Notes: a model not told the origin generated them from the letters alone. Positions 46,301-61,100 are shown, counted from the first letter of the stretch. The stretch is 64,000 bases of DNA from Puffinus mauretanicus (GCA_023333565.1 JAJKFH010000383.1:124001-188000); one strand, 5' to 3'. Numbers and translations: made by a program.

Positions 46301-49300
46301 GGGATTTTTTTATTTTTTCTTTAAAAAACATAAACAGTCAGTGTTTGTGTTCCCAAGTGGAAAAAGTGTCTGAGGACCTTATTTACAGACTTGGAAGGAC
46401 AGGCTAATCCCTTGTCCTTGTAGCCAGTTTTAGGAACTTTCAGGTTTTTCTTGGCAAATACTCAAATGCAACATTGATGTCTTGCTCAGGGTAGCTTTAG
46501 TCAACACGATTTCTGTTAAACTCACCTGCAGCGTGAATCGGGCAATTGTTTGGCCTTATTACTACCAAACAGTTATTTTAAAGAGTAATCCTTACGGTTA
46601 ACGAAATGACAGCGGAGGCCTTGGCTTAGATACGCACCAGGAAGAGAGCATTTTCTTAGAAAAGCATAGTTCTCAGTAAATGATAAACCACAGAGCTACT
46701 GCTGTGCACATTAAACCACAAAGCTACATTTATATAGAATTAAGGGTCTTAAATCCCACCTCTGCCTCCACCCCCCAGCTTCTGCCATCCGAAAACAAGG
46801 ATTTTCAGATGCACATCTAGCATTTTGACTCCCAACACAACCTCCTGACCCAGCCTATTAGGCATCTACGTTACAGCCATGGGGAATACAAACTCCTTTT
46901 CCATATGACTGTTTAATTTAAGGCATTTGAAACATCTCCACCACTTATTATTATTGATCTTCTGGGTTACAGTGGTGCCGAGAGGCCCTACCGTGCCAGC
47001 TTCATAGCAGAGTACGAGTCCCTCCCTCGCAGAGCTGCAGTCCAAAGAGACCTCAGAGACACCGGGAGTCTGAGGAAGCAAGTGCTCTGATCCCAAACAC
47101 GTACAGGAGGAAATAAATCAGTCTCCAAAACAAGCAAGCATCCCGATTCAGAAACACACTTTAAAATGCCCACGCTTAACCCTTCGTGGAGACCTGTGGG
47201 ACTTGCGAACGCCACAAGCTCCTGCTCGCCTGGGCCACGTGCTATGGCCCAGCCCCAGCCGGTGATGCCACCAGCGCTGCTGGGCTGGCAGGGCCACCTC
47301 AGGCTCACTTGATTTTTCCAGCGGAGAAGCATGAACAGCCTTTACAGAGTGCTGGTATTCGAAGTCGGGTCCACGTGAGCCGCGCGGTTACACAAAGTAT
47401 TTGGCAAAGCAGCTTCTGTCCTGGGGGGAGAGGAGGGCAAGGCTCATGGAACGGGACAGCAAAACAAGCCATGGAGATGTTTTCCTACGTCTAATGCGAC
47501 AAACTGCCAGTAACATTACTTTTACGGGCTTTTTTTTCACTATTTCAGCTAGGCAAGAAGAAATAGGAATTAATAGCGCTGCACCTGCACAGTGCAACCC
47601 AAATCTGAGCTCCAGAGACACAGACCGTCCTCAGGAGAAAGAAACTTGTGGGGCACATCCCGCACTCCTCCAGGCTCATGCCTGTCCGTCCCCTTCCCAA
47701 GGAAACCAAGGGGAGGAGGAAAAGGGCACACAGGTCTTGTCCCAGCACAGCCTTCAGCCATCACTGAAGCATCCAGTAGAGAGACTCACCTGAGGCTCTG
47801 TTAGCATATTACAGCATTTTAAGAGCAACGCAGAGCTTTCTAGGTGACTTGAAAGCCTTCTGTCAGTCTAGGTTTAATCCTGCTGTCATGTAGGACAGGT
47901 AGCTGAAGGGAAAGACCACCTTCCAATGAAGCATTTATTGACAGGGCTTCTCAGGAGTCCAGGGGCTGCGTGTTATCATGAACAAGCCCCAGTCTCAATC
48001 CAAGCTTGCAAGGACTTTGTTCTCCAGCTGGCAAAGGGAGGTCTAACAAGCCCCATCTGGCAGAAGAGACTCCAGATGACCACAGTCAGACAGTTTCTGG
48101 CCTTCACTGTTAGGTGGGTGTCAGGATTCAGCAATAAATCCAGCAGAATTGAAAGCTGTCTCGATACCTCAACAGTAAAAACCAAGATGCTCTTCACAGG
48201 GTAAGGTGGCTGCTAGTTGTACAAAAGCCTCAGAGCACTTGCTGACATTTTCCCTGAATGTATTTGCAATTTTGGGCAGTATTCGCTGTAAAATGACGAC
48301 TGCCTGCATCATATTGGTATAGAGTAATGCAGGACATACAAATATCAGTGGAACAGGGCCTGTGAAAAGCAGTTGAGTAATAGAAAAATCAGTTTCCCAA
48401 CTCCCTGAGTCCTCAAGAGAGCCAACAGAGCCGTGATCACAGAGGACCCAAATTAAAATGCGGTTATAGGCAGGACAGGGGCCCTGTAAAAGTGGGATGT
48501 GCCAGCTCAGCCTGGCAGCGCCTGCCCATGGCCCATGGGCAGAGCTGGCTCAAGGCACAGCCCTGAGGAGCTCTGCAGCAGTTTGTGCCGTAAGCAAAAT
48601 AGGCTCTGGGCACCGTTGAACTGAGAAGTTACTAATTGCTACCCTCATTGGCTTGAGTTGGGCAAAGATTTCACGCACCCCCCTCTGATCCCGTAAGGCT
48701 GACAGCTCTGGGAGGAAAGCGGAAAGATTCCAGCAATGCCTAGGAAAAAAACAAAACCATTGGGTGACTCACTTTTCCATATCAGATATGATTATTTTGT
48801 ATCTGTAAAGATATTTAATCCCACAAGACTCCTACATCAAGTTCACTCACTTCACAAAGCAAATAGTAACTTTCCTCCTCTTAAGCCAGCTGAGTCGGTG
48901 GGGCACCTGTTATCAAGGAGAGTCAAAACACGTGCTGAAGGTACAGTTGGCTTGGCCGAAGGTACAATGTGTTGTTTGACCAAGGCTGACCAAGCCAAAA
49001 CACTATGTACTGCAATTTCCAGGCTGCAGAAGAAAGAGGCAAATGTGGGTTAAAAGTACTCAAATGACCCAGTGTGGAAATACAAGTATAATTCCGGTAC
49101 CGATGAATTCTGTATTAACAACGTATTCACTGGCGGGAGGAGAGGAATATTTCTATCACATCTTGAAGGCAAGTGGGAAAGCAGCATTATGCTGGAAATA
49201 TAAATACTGCTTTAATAACCCGTACTATATCTAAAGGGGTTTCTGTTTGGGGATAATTAACTTTCTTTCCCTCCAGGCACTGCCTTATATAAGTGTTTTG

Positions 49301-49397
49301 AATAACAAGGAAAACAATGACTGAAATAGTCATTGTGCTCTGTAAGCTCATGTGCCCCATAACCTCCTAATGGGAGACACTTTGGACAAATTTTATT
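43381..49397 (-). other. BCL2 intron segment, GC-rich first third
   Basis: GC-rich to about 45000, with a GGGA run at 43847-43869 and the minisatellite at 44452-44510, then returning to AT-rich intron. It holds the longest open frame of the window (213 codons, 45187-45828, plus), which has no recognisable domain. Confidence 0.6.
44452..44510. repeat. Three-unit GC-rich minisatellite
   Basis: Three imperfect units of about 19-20 bases, each built on (C/G)AGCTGCTG followed by (G/C)GA(C/T) and a C- or T-rich tail. The units start at about 44452, 44472 and 44491. They lie inside a GC-rich patch that covers about 44400-44560. Confidence 0.75.
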
Positions 49398-49478
49398 CCC
49401 TGATCCGCACATGCAGCTCCCACTGAAGTCAGTGAGAGCCCCGTTTATGCTTCTCCAAGAATTGCACCCACAACGTTT
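49398..49478. repeat. Old palindromic dispersed repeat copy
   Basis: Contains CCTGATCCGCACATGCAGCT, then CCCACTGAAGTCAGTGAGAG, then a distal part ending AAGAATTGCACCC. The central CACTGAAGTCAGTG is itself a near-perfect palindrome, as expected at the middle of the family. It matches the layout of the 8756-8842 copy. Confidence 0.5.
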
Positions 49479-52400
49479 AACTACAATGAGCACAAAACAA
49501 ATCTGTCTTATTAGATATTGGGTGACTGGCAAAATGCCCGAAGTATTTTTAGATGGCAACCTGGAGGACACTCCAGATCCCTGGGTTTACCGTGGCTCAG
49601 TTCTAATTTATGAAGCAAGAGTCTGGCGAGAAGAACAAAAGCACGTGGACGCAGCTATTGCCCATCTCATGATCAGTTCTTAAATGGAAAAATGGATGAG
49701 ATACCTGAGCTCAGAATAAAACTGCTCCAGTCAAGGGAATACACAAACCTGGGTCTTGAAGTGTTTCAAGGCAATAAGATAACACGAAGGTACCACTCTA
49801 ACACTACATCACTGTATATTACACAATTATTATTGTAAGAAGGAAAATACTCTTTTTTTTCCCATGAGTTTATTGAGCAAGGGAATCCTTGCTTCATTTA
49901 TTCTAAACAAATTAGAAGGGAAAAAAGCCACCAAACAGACCAGCAATTAAGAGCTGGGGAGACGACAAACAAAATCTCCCACTCATGGACCCAAAATTGT
50001 GTGTTGGATAGAGCACGGCACGGGAGCAGTCTCAGATGAGGGACCAACCAGTTCGTGCTTGCCACCCGGATTATCCGGCACCTAAGATGAAAAGTTTAAT
50101 TGCTGCATAAAATTAAGGGGAGGGTTCTAGTTTATGTCTCTAGACTAGCTGATTATACACTCTTGGCATTTCTATAACCTCAGAAACTTGCAGATATAAA
50201 TTTAAAAGAGTGGCTTAGATCTGCAGAAACTTTAAAATGTAAGTGCCTGGGGAAGCGAGGAATCCCTTTTTAAAAGGAAAGGGATTAGGCAGAAGAAACG
50301 TGAAGAACTGCAAAAGGGAATATATCAATGGAAGTGTAGCGAAAGCCTTCCTGATGAGATCAGTTTAGCTATGGAAGGAGTAAAAACACTGTCACTGGAT
50401 GCCTATAAAATTTTACTAGGCTGTCATAGACGTCTTGCATCCTCGGTCGCAACCTTTTCTGGTTAGAGCTTCCTTTGTAACAGATGGGTAGGCATGAAGG
50501 AGCAAGGAACTGGTTCCCAAACAATTCTATTACCAAAAACATTAAGGCATAAGACAGCAGAAAAACTTTTCACTCTTGAAAGAGGCGAGTTGAACGAAAT
50601 CCGCAACACAACAGGCCTTTTCAGCAAACCGTACCGGTTTTGCACTGAGCGGAGGAGATAATTTTACCTCTGTCTTCAGGTACTAACATATGGGAAGGCT
50701 GGGAGGAGAAAAGCTACCCAGCTGTCTCTGGAAATTTTAGTGGCATCAACAAATGTTTGGTTTGATTCCCCCCTAAATCCCCGGCTCCAAATAATCCTTC
50801 CTTTACCGTGCCGCTGGAGGTTCGAAGAAAATCGCACCTCCTTGCAACTGCGGCAATCGAAAGGACCTTATTTGGATTCCTCCCCCCAGCTCCACTTTGC
50901 ACTGAGAATACATGGCTTCAAGAGCATTCACGAAGGGATTTTTTTCCTCCTCTGGCTTAAACAGTGAATGGCAGAGCTCCGAGTCTGAATAAACAGTGTG
51001 GGTGGTGACTGCTCTGTGAGGCCCATGTAAAGGATGCAATCATTTTCTGACTCTGTTCAGCATTAAATCATGTGAAACTAGCTTGATTACCACACATAAC
51101 ATTGACTCTGTTACAGACTATAACGTACCGTGTATCCTTCCCTAACTTTGCAGGGGAAAAAAATAACAATTAATTCTCCTAGCTTCAAGTGTTTAATTGT
51201 GTATAAAGTTCATTGACCTCACTAGTTGCTGTCAGATGATCTTGCTAAGGCCTGTGAAAAACATCCCAGGAATGCAGTGATGTGGGCAGAAACAAAGTGA
51301 GTTCATGCCACAAAATGCTTTAAATGGAACAAAATCAGCAACCATCCGGAGCGCCTGCACTGAAAACAGGACTTCGGAATAATCGCTGGTTTAACCTCAC
51401 CTAAGCACGGCTAGTCCTTGAAAAGGGGCTATTACAAATCATAGCCTTTAAAAAAATGAATCCTTCAGGGATCCTGCATGTGACTACATGAAGTAACTTT
51501 GTTTACTGGGAAATCTCTGCAGCTGACTGGGAGTCAATGTTTTGGAATGACTGGAGAAACTGGGACACGTAGGAGATAAGCTGGGAAGAGGGGAACCTGT
51601 TTTTGTGCCCTGTCCGGTTCCCATTAAGGGCGACCATAGATAAGTCGCTTTGCCACCGCGCAACTCAATTTGTTCCTCAATAAAAATGGAAATAGGACTG
51701 CTTATCTACATGCAGACGCGCGATGCTTTTTTCAAGGCAGGGAAGCCACTGTTAACGGGAGGAATTATCGCGTATTTGACACATACGTGAGTACTCATGC
51801 TGCGTAGTTTTTAACATCTCTCTGAAATGCAGGTTCTGGGCTGTGTTATAGGAAATCTTTCCCTGAATGACCCCAAAGAAGTGTGTTGTGTTGCCCATTC
51901 CATCCGCCTTTACCGAATGACTAAAATCAGCATGAATTCTGCTGGTAGTGCCCATTAAAATACAAACTGCTTCTCTCACCTACTTTTCACAACTGACCTA
52001 GGCAATTTCAGAGGGATGTCACAGCCCAATTTTCTAGGGAAGCTGCGCATGAACCACTGATTAGATGGCAGCCTTCGTTAAGCCTTAAATCTTAGCACAG
52101 GTTGAAAGTACATCTGCTGAATCTCTGTCAGACTGCGAGGCCTTTGGGACAGGGACCAAGTCCGCCTATGGGCATGGACGGCATTTTGACCATCCCCGCT
52201 CTGGCCCCGGGGCGATGCAGTCGGATGAGCCCCGTACCTCACCAGGGCTGGAAGCACTGCCGTAGAGCCCACCCCGCTCCTGGTGTTTTCGTGGGTGCCT
52301 CCGGCAGAGCCTGGCCATGTCCGTGAAGCGTGACCAGGCAAGCATCACCACAGGGCACTTCTTCATAGGCATTTATTTCCCATCGTCTCCTGTACTGCTC

Positions 52401-55400
52401 TCGCTGCTCCTTCCCTCCTCCTCTCCAAAAGCTGATGTACGTGAGGAGGGAACATACGGCTCGTGGACCATAACAAGGTGATTGAAACGCTGGTCTGAAG
52501 TCATGACCTAGGAAAATGGGCTTTCATCACATCCAGTCTGTTGCCTGGCAGCAGCTCTCAGTTTGCTGGAGGGCACCGTTGTCCAAATCCTTTCCAATAC
52601 ACTTCTGATATTTTGCATTTCTTATGGCGGCTACAGCAGATAAGCTCCTGAACAAATAATTCTGGTGAAATCATGTTCCATTTGGTTATTTGGTTCACTT
52701 TGGTGATCATAACAGGCTTGGATTATAACTTCTACCATCTGGAATTTAATCTTCTTCACAGACAGATAAAACCAGATAATAGCCATATTAAATTGTGGAT
52801 TATGATTTCTCTTGGTATTAAGTTCTAAAGTCTTACCCCAGAAGGGTATGGGATTAAGACAACCTATACTATTAAGTGCACTGGAAAAGATGTTGTTCAT
52901 AATTTCTCATATCTATTTTATCTACTCATTATCAATGATAATAGTGGCCTTAATCTTTTAAGAAAATACTCCAATCAAACTCTGTAACCAAAACAACCTG
53001 TATGCGGGAGAAGAGGGTTTAATTCATTTTTGCTTTCCATTGCCCAGTTGCAAGTGTTTGGGTGCGAGGGGAGGGGGATGGAGGAGGAGGAAAAAACAGA
53101 AAGTGTGATGCAACTTCATGTTTATGGGAAAAATATTCGGAGGACAAGATATCTATGAAATCAATGGGTTCCAGCCCTCAGCCAGCATTTCATGCTTTTC
53201 ACAGATGGTGACATATTGGAATGTTTTCCCAAACAGCAAGAAGCCAAAATGGCGTTTCTGCAGCGGCAAATAGGTAAGAAAACTCTAACCCAGTTCCTCA
53301 AAAAGCTACAAAATGTCAAGCAATTTTAAGGTACTTTTGAAAGAAAACCGTAATACACAATGACATACCATCCTTCTGGATTGTATTTTTGCTAATAATA
53401 GAGAAAAATACCTAAGCAGTAATAATAAGAAATAGGCTTCTGAGCAACACCCACACGTTTAAAGGTACCACGAAGCCTTGGGTTTAGTTCAATCATTTCC
53501 AAAGTTCAAGATAAATAATCTGTAACAAAGGACTTAATGTAAGTGCAACCCTATTTTATTACCCAGAAAACTGTACTCCACCAGAATAAACTGAGAGAGA
53601 ATTCATGGGGTTTGCAGCTTGTCAAAAATGGAGAAGACATTAAACTTGCCTTAGGGGAAATACACATATATATTTTATACACTGTGCAGTACCTGGGCAT
53701 TAAGGTTTCCTCTTACCTGAAAATGCCATTCTCTTTTGTTAGGACCTGAAAAATACAACACTAGTAATCCAAGAACAGCTGGTGAAAACCAAATAAACTT
53801 AGGAAACCGTCTGCATATCGGTTCAGAAATTCTTGCCACATCACTCCCTTTCTTCAATTTTATTTCAGAAAACCTAACGCATCCTGGAAGCCCGAGTTTT
53901 ATCTGAAAAAATCGTGTACTTCAGTCATGTTTGATACTAAATAGCACCTTGAATCCTATCCTCCCATCTCCTGTCTGCTGTTAAAATCCAAAATTATTTT
54001 AGCAGCCCACGAGCTAAAATTTCCTCGGACTAGCAACCCCTGCTTTGTACCATCCGAATGTTGCGTTTCTGGACTGCATGAAGAAGGGGGTTGTTATGTC
54101 TAATATAGTTTCTGACACAATGGACAGCAAAAGCATGCTGAAATTTGAATTAAGATGACAAGTATTATCTATATATACATGAATAAAGACTTTTATTTAT
54201 ATAAGCTTAGTATCCTCAGATAGTATAGAGCTCGAACATTGTTTGGATACTGTTGCAACAGTATAATCCCGGCGTTCCCGTGGGATACGGCATGTGTTTC
54301 TATCCCTGGTGATTTATGAGCTATTGGACCTTAAAACTCTTGCTGCTTCTTTCCTCTAGCAACGTTTCGCTGGCACGGGTCCAGCTCTGAATATAGCCGG
54401 CCCACAGCCTTTGAGTATTAAAAATATTCGGTGCCTGTTCATTTCGAGGTGAGGGTCTGCGCAACCCACTCCGCAAGGCCAACTGCTGGACTTGCGAGGT
54501 CCGATACAACCCCACCAGGTTCAGCAGCGCCGTCCTGATTTACACCCCTTCAGTATCTTAGCCACAATCCCACATCAATATGTTAAAGAAACACCAAAAA
54601 TTTAAAAACAAACAAACAAATCGACCCCACATTCCCATTAAGATAAAAATGTGAAATGAACATAAAGTGAAAGGAGATACTGCTGTCACTTCAAGGCGTG
54701 AGGATTAAAGGACTCCAGCCTCATCAGATAAGACTCTGGATTTTCTTGTCTAGCACTCTTGTTTTAATCCATTTTCCAGCTCTATATGAAATGAATTATA
54801 GCTCGATCTGCATAGTGTTTAAGGACATAAATCTATCCTACAGTGTATTTGAATTTAAAATATACACAGCCTAGTATCTTTCATGCCTGAAAAAAATGGA
54901 AGCGAAATCTCAGGGGGAACGGAGCAATTACCTATTTCAGTCAACGTGTGAAGATTAGTCAAATAAATGGGCTAACAGGCCCACCAGCTGGAAAAATTAA
55001 ACTGAAAGCCTGCTTCTGAATATATGCATTATATCACCCTTAGCCAGAATGGCTTTAATTATTCTTAAATATAGCAGTGGAATGAGAACTAGGAAAATCT
55101 TACAGCCCTTTTCTCTCACAATGGAGAAAGAGATGAAAAATGCCATCATTATAATTTTTATTGCCTTTAGATAGATGGGTAGTCTTCCGGGTCACGGTAA
55201 TCCTTCTTGGCTTTTTATATCATCTATTTAGCCTGAGGATCTAAAGATATTTTTTCAAGTGCTTGTGAATTCTGTCAGTCATCCGTCATCTGCTGGGAAT
55301 GGAAATAGCGTTGGGCCCATTTTGCAGGAGGGGATAAACACCGCTCCGCCCGTGACAAAGCACGACCGCTGGCTGAGCCCTCGCCGTCAGCTCTCTGCTC

Positions 55401-58009
55401 GGACCATCAGGCCACTCAGAGAAGTCAAGAAATGTAGGGTGGGATGTATTTTACCTAGCTTGAGTTGTCTTAAAACTGCAAGTCTAGACTAAGCTAATCA
55501 TGTAGATTTTTTCCCTGGATGAATCATCTCATTTTGCCCTACCTATTTTAGGACCAGATGAATCACCTTCTGAAAGTGTCTGTCTGCTGGATGCCTAATT
55601 TTTAGATATCTCAAATCCATCCTATGCAGAAAAGCACAATCATCTCTAACTACTAAATAGTAAATAAACTCTATAATGAATCTATCTAAGGCTAGTAACA
55701 TAAGTGTTTTATCTAGTATTCTTTGACGGTAATTACAAAAATACAGAATTCTTAATTTTCATAATCTCAACAATTTCTCCTGACAGAAAACAAACAAAAG
55801 AAGGACTACGTTTCAACAGAAAATGCTTGAAGAAACTGTTACTTCGTCAGGCACACTACACAATTGAAATAAAGTCTCTCAGTCGAGATGGTGAGGAAGA
55901 AAATACAAACGCATAAGCAAACTTTGCAGCAAACATGCCTTTTTCTGTAGTTCTAGCTTTTTACATGTGTTTAGGAGGGGCTGAATTTACATTTGTGTTT
56001 TCTCTCCAGTCATCTGTTAGACGGGTTGCTTTTTCAGTATGTGCTGTCCTGAGACCCAGTTTTGCCTGAAACAACAGAGAGCTCCTGGGTCAACCCCACT
56101 CCGATGCTACAGCTGGACCCAAATCTCTGCTGCCTGTACAAACCTGTGCCTGTTGCTCAGGCACTCTACTTTTGGCGTCCAGTCCTAAAGAAGATGGTGG
56201 AGCTCAGTACAGATCTAGCTGTAGGAATTAATTGCTTTAGGATGACAGAGATGACAGAGAGTTTCCCCTCTCCGGAAAACTCCCCAGTGAATTCCCACGT
56301 GACAGCCAAACCCCTTCCAAGCCATCAGCTTAAAAATAACATGTTGGGTTTTGGAAAAAATGTAATTCTGGGGGGTTTGTGTAGCCTCTGTTTTTGACCC
56401 TTTAAGGCTGCACTGGTGTTGAGTTTTCAGAGGACTTCTCCACAACCGAGAAACTTCTCTGCAGCCAGCTCCAGAAGCGGAGGCCTTAAGAACATGAGTC
56501 AGGGTGAGACTCAGCCCCCTAAGACCTGGCAATGCTGCCAATGTACGTGGCAGCCCCAAAGGCCTCCGAAACCCAAGAGGCCCATCTGAGCAGAACTACA
56601 GACAGACAAAAGCATCTCTGCTCCCACAGCGACAAGTGCCTTAGAGATACCAAAAGGCACTTACAACAGCAAGTCAACAGACAGACTGCCTCAAATTCAA
56701 AAACTGATGAGTCTCTATTTCATGACTGATTTCACTCTTATGGGTAATCCCCAGGGTAAAAATTCCTCCCTGTTTCATGCCAAAGCGCTACCAACAGGTT
56801 TTAGGAAGGTTCTGCATAGCTTGGGGATTTTTCTTCAAATGTTTTAAAGCCTACATGATGAAAAATACAGTGACTAAAACTGAAAGCCTGGGCATTCTGC
56901 ACCATATGTTACTGCTTTGCCATGGAAAACTTTGGGGTTTCAGGGTTAGCGACTGGGAAATGATGACCTCCTGCCCATGAAGTTGCAGGTATTTGGCACG
57001 CTCCCACTACTGCACCATTTGTTCTTCGATTTCATAGACAGAAGGAACAGAGGTGGGGGGGTTTCTTAAATCTGTTTCCCTAAAAAATATCTTTTAAAAA
57101 CTCTCAGCAGAAATGGACTTAGTGGATGCGCAGAGATCACAGAAGGACTTCTCCCCTACTCCCAAAGTGCAGTTTCCCTGCTTTAAGCAGTCAGCTCTTT
57201 CATTGTTCAGCTGCAAAGCAAAACTTCTGAATGTGAATGCAATGCTAATATTCTCCAGCATACTGGCAGAAAAAGATCAAAGCTCTGGGAACTGTTCCCG
57301 TTGAGCTATATGGACAACTTAAATGATAACAGCATCAAATTATTGCATGGCTGAGAATATTAATGGAACAACTCCCTCCCCAGGTGTAAGGGCAGAGCCA
57401 GTGGTTATGGGTGAGCCTGAATATAGCTGTACTTCTTTCCACCAACCTCTAACCTTGTAATATCTTCTCTATATAAATAGCCGACAAAAATTCAGAGGCT
57501 CTTGAATCTTCCTCTACTTAAGCACTGAAATCTAGGAAAGAGGTTATATTACATTTTACCGTACGATGAACTAATTCCTTCTCAGCACGTCCATTCTAAT
57601 GCCAGGTTTGTGAACTATGCCACGACAGTTAGAAGAACTGGCAGTAAGCATAACTCACTGCTAAGGAAGTTATTTATCTAAAAAAACAGCAAGGAGAGGG
57701 TTATAAACTCCAAAATATTGTAAAACAAGTTCTACTAAGATATGTATGTAAGTAAAAAGTGAATAAAGGTGGTAAAACTGAAGGCACTTTCCCTATTCTG
57801 GGTGACAAGATTATTTGGGATTAACTTCTGTATTGGATGGATGACTCTGAGTATGCTGTGGGTAAGAAGGAAATAATACACATTTTTGTGGCTACAAACA
57901 CTAAACCAAAAAACTAAACTGTCTGGCTTTATATTGCTAAAACACAGAGTTGTGGAAACACTGCTAAAGTTTTGTTGGTACAGACCATGGTACTAATCTT
58001 GTCTCTTTC
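49479..58009 (-). other. BCL2 intron segment, nothing recognised
   Basis: AT-rich unique sequence. Segments at about 52870-52960 (GATA and TAAT words) and 55000-55170 (TAAT-rich) have the texture of conserved noncoding DNA. An AAAC simple repeat lies at about 54605-54619. No exon or clear transposon was seen. Confidence 0.65.
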
Positions 58010-58096
58010 TCAGTTTCTTTATCTCATGCTTTATCTTCCCTTTACTTTCTACTTTTTCCCCTTTTTCCTTTTTTCCCCCTCCTCTCTCCCCTTCAG
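58005..58096 (+). repeat. Long polypyrimidine tract ending in AG
   Basis: About 90 bases of nearly pure T and C (TTTCCCC-like runs) finish with CTCTCCCCTTCAG. On the plus strand this has the form of a very strong splice acceptor. BCL2 is transcribed from the other strand, so in its pre-mRNA this is a polypurine tract. Confidence 0.7.
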
Positions 58097-58100
58097 CGTT

Positions 58101-61100
58101 CAGTTTCTTTCTGTCTCAGGTAGAGCAAGGTCGGTTAGCAAGGAAATCCTCATGCAATCGTGATGCTTTCCTGTCACCCTTTATTACTCACTAAGGCTAT
58201 AAAACCATAATGAATGATACCATTATTACTAAATAATTTCTGCACAGATTAGATTTCAATAGCCTAATCTTTCCCTTTTGCTTCATTTTTAAAAAAACAC
58301 TTCCTTTTTTCAGTACAGGACACGGAGAGCACAAGAACATCTACAGCTGATCTCTGGATATCCTCATTTTTTTTCCGCACTGCTGAGGCTGAGGCGGTGG
58401 CACCCCATGAGGCCACCCCGGCAGCGTAGGGTGCTTGTGGGTTACACCAGTGGGGCGGCCCACCCTCCCGTGCCCCATGGGCACTGTGGTGGGACACTGG
58501 CCGTCGAGGTGGGCAGCTGCTTCCTGAAGGTCCTTGAGATGATGGACTGCACCCCTCTGCCTCCCTGAACCCACGGGGGGAGTGGGAACCACGGCTTTGC
58601 TGCCAGCAACGTGCTGCTGCACTCGACAGGAGGGGGCGGTGATGTCCCCACCCTGGGACGTAGGCAGAGATGGGGTTACCACGTTTCCCTGGGGTATTCG
58701 GCAAATAACCCAGACCTAAATAACCCAGACCTTAGGGGGAGCTGTGGGTGGAGGGGATTTTGAAACTCGATCCTAGGCTTGAAAAAGCAGGTCCTAACAT
58801 CTCCTCTCCGTTTGCCCCCTGCGTAAAGCTGTAGCCACACTAAGGCCGGCGAGATAAAAGGAGAGAGACGTACGTACTGCGTCTACTGCTTCCCCCTTGG
58901 CACTCTCCTACCGCTTCCATACTCATTTCCATCTGTGCAAAGTGCATGTAAAACAACTTAACCCCTTGCCAGCCAGGTTTGAATCGTTCTGGGTTCCTGG
59001 GCCTCCTTAGGTACATAAAAGCCGCGTCCGCGCTTCAGGAGGCGGCTGAATCGCAGCCTTTGTGTGCAGGGCGCAGGGGAAGCGGAGCCCGGCTGTGGGC
59101 ATGTGCCAGCCCCCGCCGGGTGAGAGCTGGCATTGTCTGCCTAACGAAGCGTCAACATTTCTGCCAAGCACACCGAGTAAATTTTCAATGGCATAATGGG
59201 GCTGTACGTAGTAAAAGAAACGAGTCCAAATTTCCTAAAAGCAGGAAAGTCTACAATCAAAACATACAACAGAAAGACCTGGATTTCCTAGCCTGGGCAA
59301 AGAGCAGAGAGGGCAAAAATTTCAGAGCATCCTTGAATGCTGAGTTTTAGAGCATCCTCAGCTGCAGCACCCAGCGCCTAAGGAAAGGCACCACAGTGGG
59401 TGTGAAGGATGCTCAGCGCTGCTGGACATCACCCAGGGGTGCTCGAGGGGGACATGCCGGGCAGGCGGACGGTTTTGAACGTAGCAGCTCTATGTAAAAT
59501 AGTCTTCGCTGTGTCTTGTTTCCACCGGGCATACGTACCTCCCTGTCACAGAGTACTGAGCGGCACCGAGCGTACACAACACGGCAAAACAGAAGCGAGG
59601 AGCCTTATGATGCAGCAGTAATTCCAGTATACATCTTCCAAAGAAAGGAAGAAAATAACTTGCAGTCTGCTACGTGAAAAGGTCTTTCAGCAAAGTTTTT
59701 CCAGCTACAGTGAGATACATACAGCCTCATATTTACAGTTAAGACACCAGGGAGATAATCTATGTACATATACTTCCAAAGTACGTTTGGACAAGAACTG
59801 GAATTTCCCTCTGCAAGTAGTGTAACAACTAAATATTTAAATGGTTAGAAGGACAAACAATTGCAAACAAGTCAGTAACAACCATATTTCTCTCAGTTCC
59901 TTGTATCGCCCACTAAGGACAGCTGTAAAACAGGGCCCCAGTAAGTCCAAAATTATTCCTTAAAACTGAACATAATAATAATAATTAATAAACAGCTATG
60001 TGGAGTGGAAATGTGTATACCTCCCTCAGAAAATCTACAGAAAGACAAGGCCAGTGCTTTAGACAGCTCACCATTTTTTCATGTACCGACCACCAAACAC
60101 TTCTCTGATAAATTGTTATGCAAACTGATGCTTGATGGTTTGGACTAATTAAATAGTCTTATGTCAGAGACAGACTCTTAGAGGAGCCTTATATGGGTAC
60201 CCAGCATCGCAGCAAATGCACCGAGTTCTGCCTGCTCAACTGATGCTGTGCCCTGCAGACAATCTGTGATCGCTGGCACCTTAACGAGCCCACACTTCGC
60301 GAGTAATGACCGAACGGGCTGATTAGAAACAGCCAGCAATGTTTCGTGGCGAACGGCTGCTGTCCTCCCTGCTGCGGGAGGGAGACGGGTGCGGGGGGCA
60401 TGGGGAAGGACACCATGTGAAGGAAGAAGCGAAGCACTACAGATGTCCCGCCGGGACAACGCCGCAGTGTTCCCGCTACATCCCGGCAACGCAAGGATGT
60501 AGGAGGAACGCGAGCGCGAGCGCAAACGGGGTTTGTGAGCATTCAATGAAATTGTTTTTGTATACAAAGAGGATTTCAGCTGCTGTGAGGCAGATGGAAG
60601 GCGCTTTTGGCCGCGCTGAAATGTCTGGTACTGCCTGCATTCGGAAGCATGCGTGGGGCAGGAACAAAATGCACTACTGTGCAATGTAAGTTGTCTGGTA
60701 AAAAATTAATTCAGCACAGAGCTATCCGAACTACAGGAAAAAAAGGAGGAGTGGATGGCTTACCCTGCCGCTCTGCTCTTTCCTTTCTCCCAGAAAAAAA
60801 AGAGCTGCTCACACTATTGGTCATGAACCCGGGCAGCTCAAAGGAAGGTGAGGGGACAGCATGTGTCAGAGGGCAGCAACAACCACGACAAACCTTTTCC
60901 AGAGCAGAGGAGAGTGAACAGGGAGCAGCTACAAATGGGGAGCCTTTACCTTCAGCAGGGCACTGCTCACCTCCTTTAGCCGCTGGCAGCAGCTCCGTCC
61001 CTGGGCTGGGGGGAGGCGTGGGCACCTCCAGCCGTGACTACAGCTCACCCTCCCTCTGCTCTCCTCTCCCCCAGGAGCCGAGCTGCTTCTGCATGGCTTT

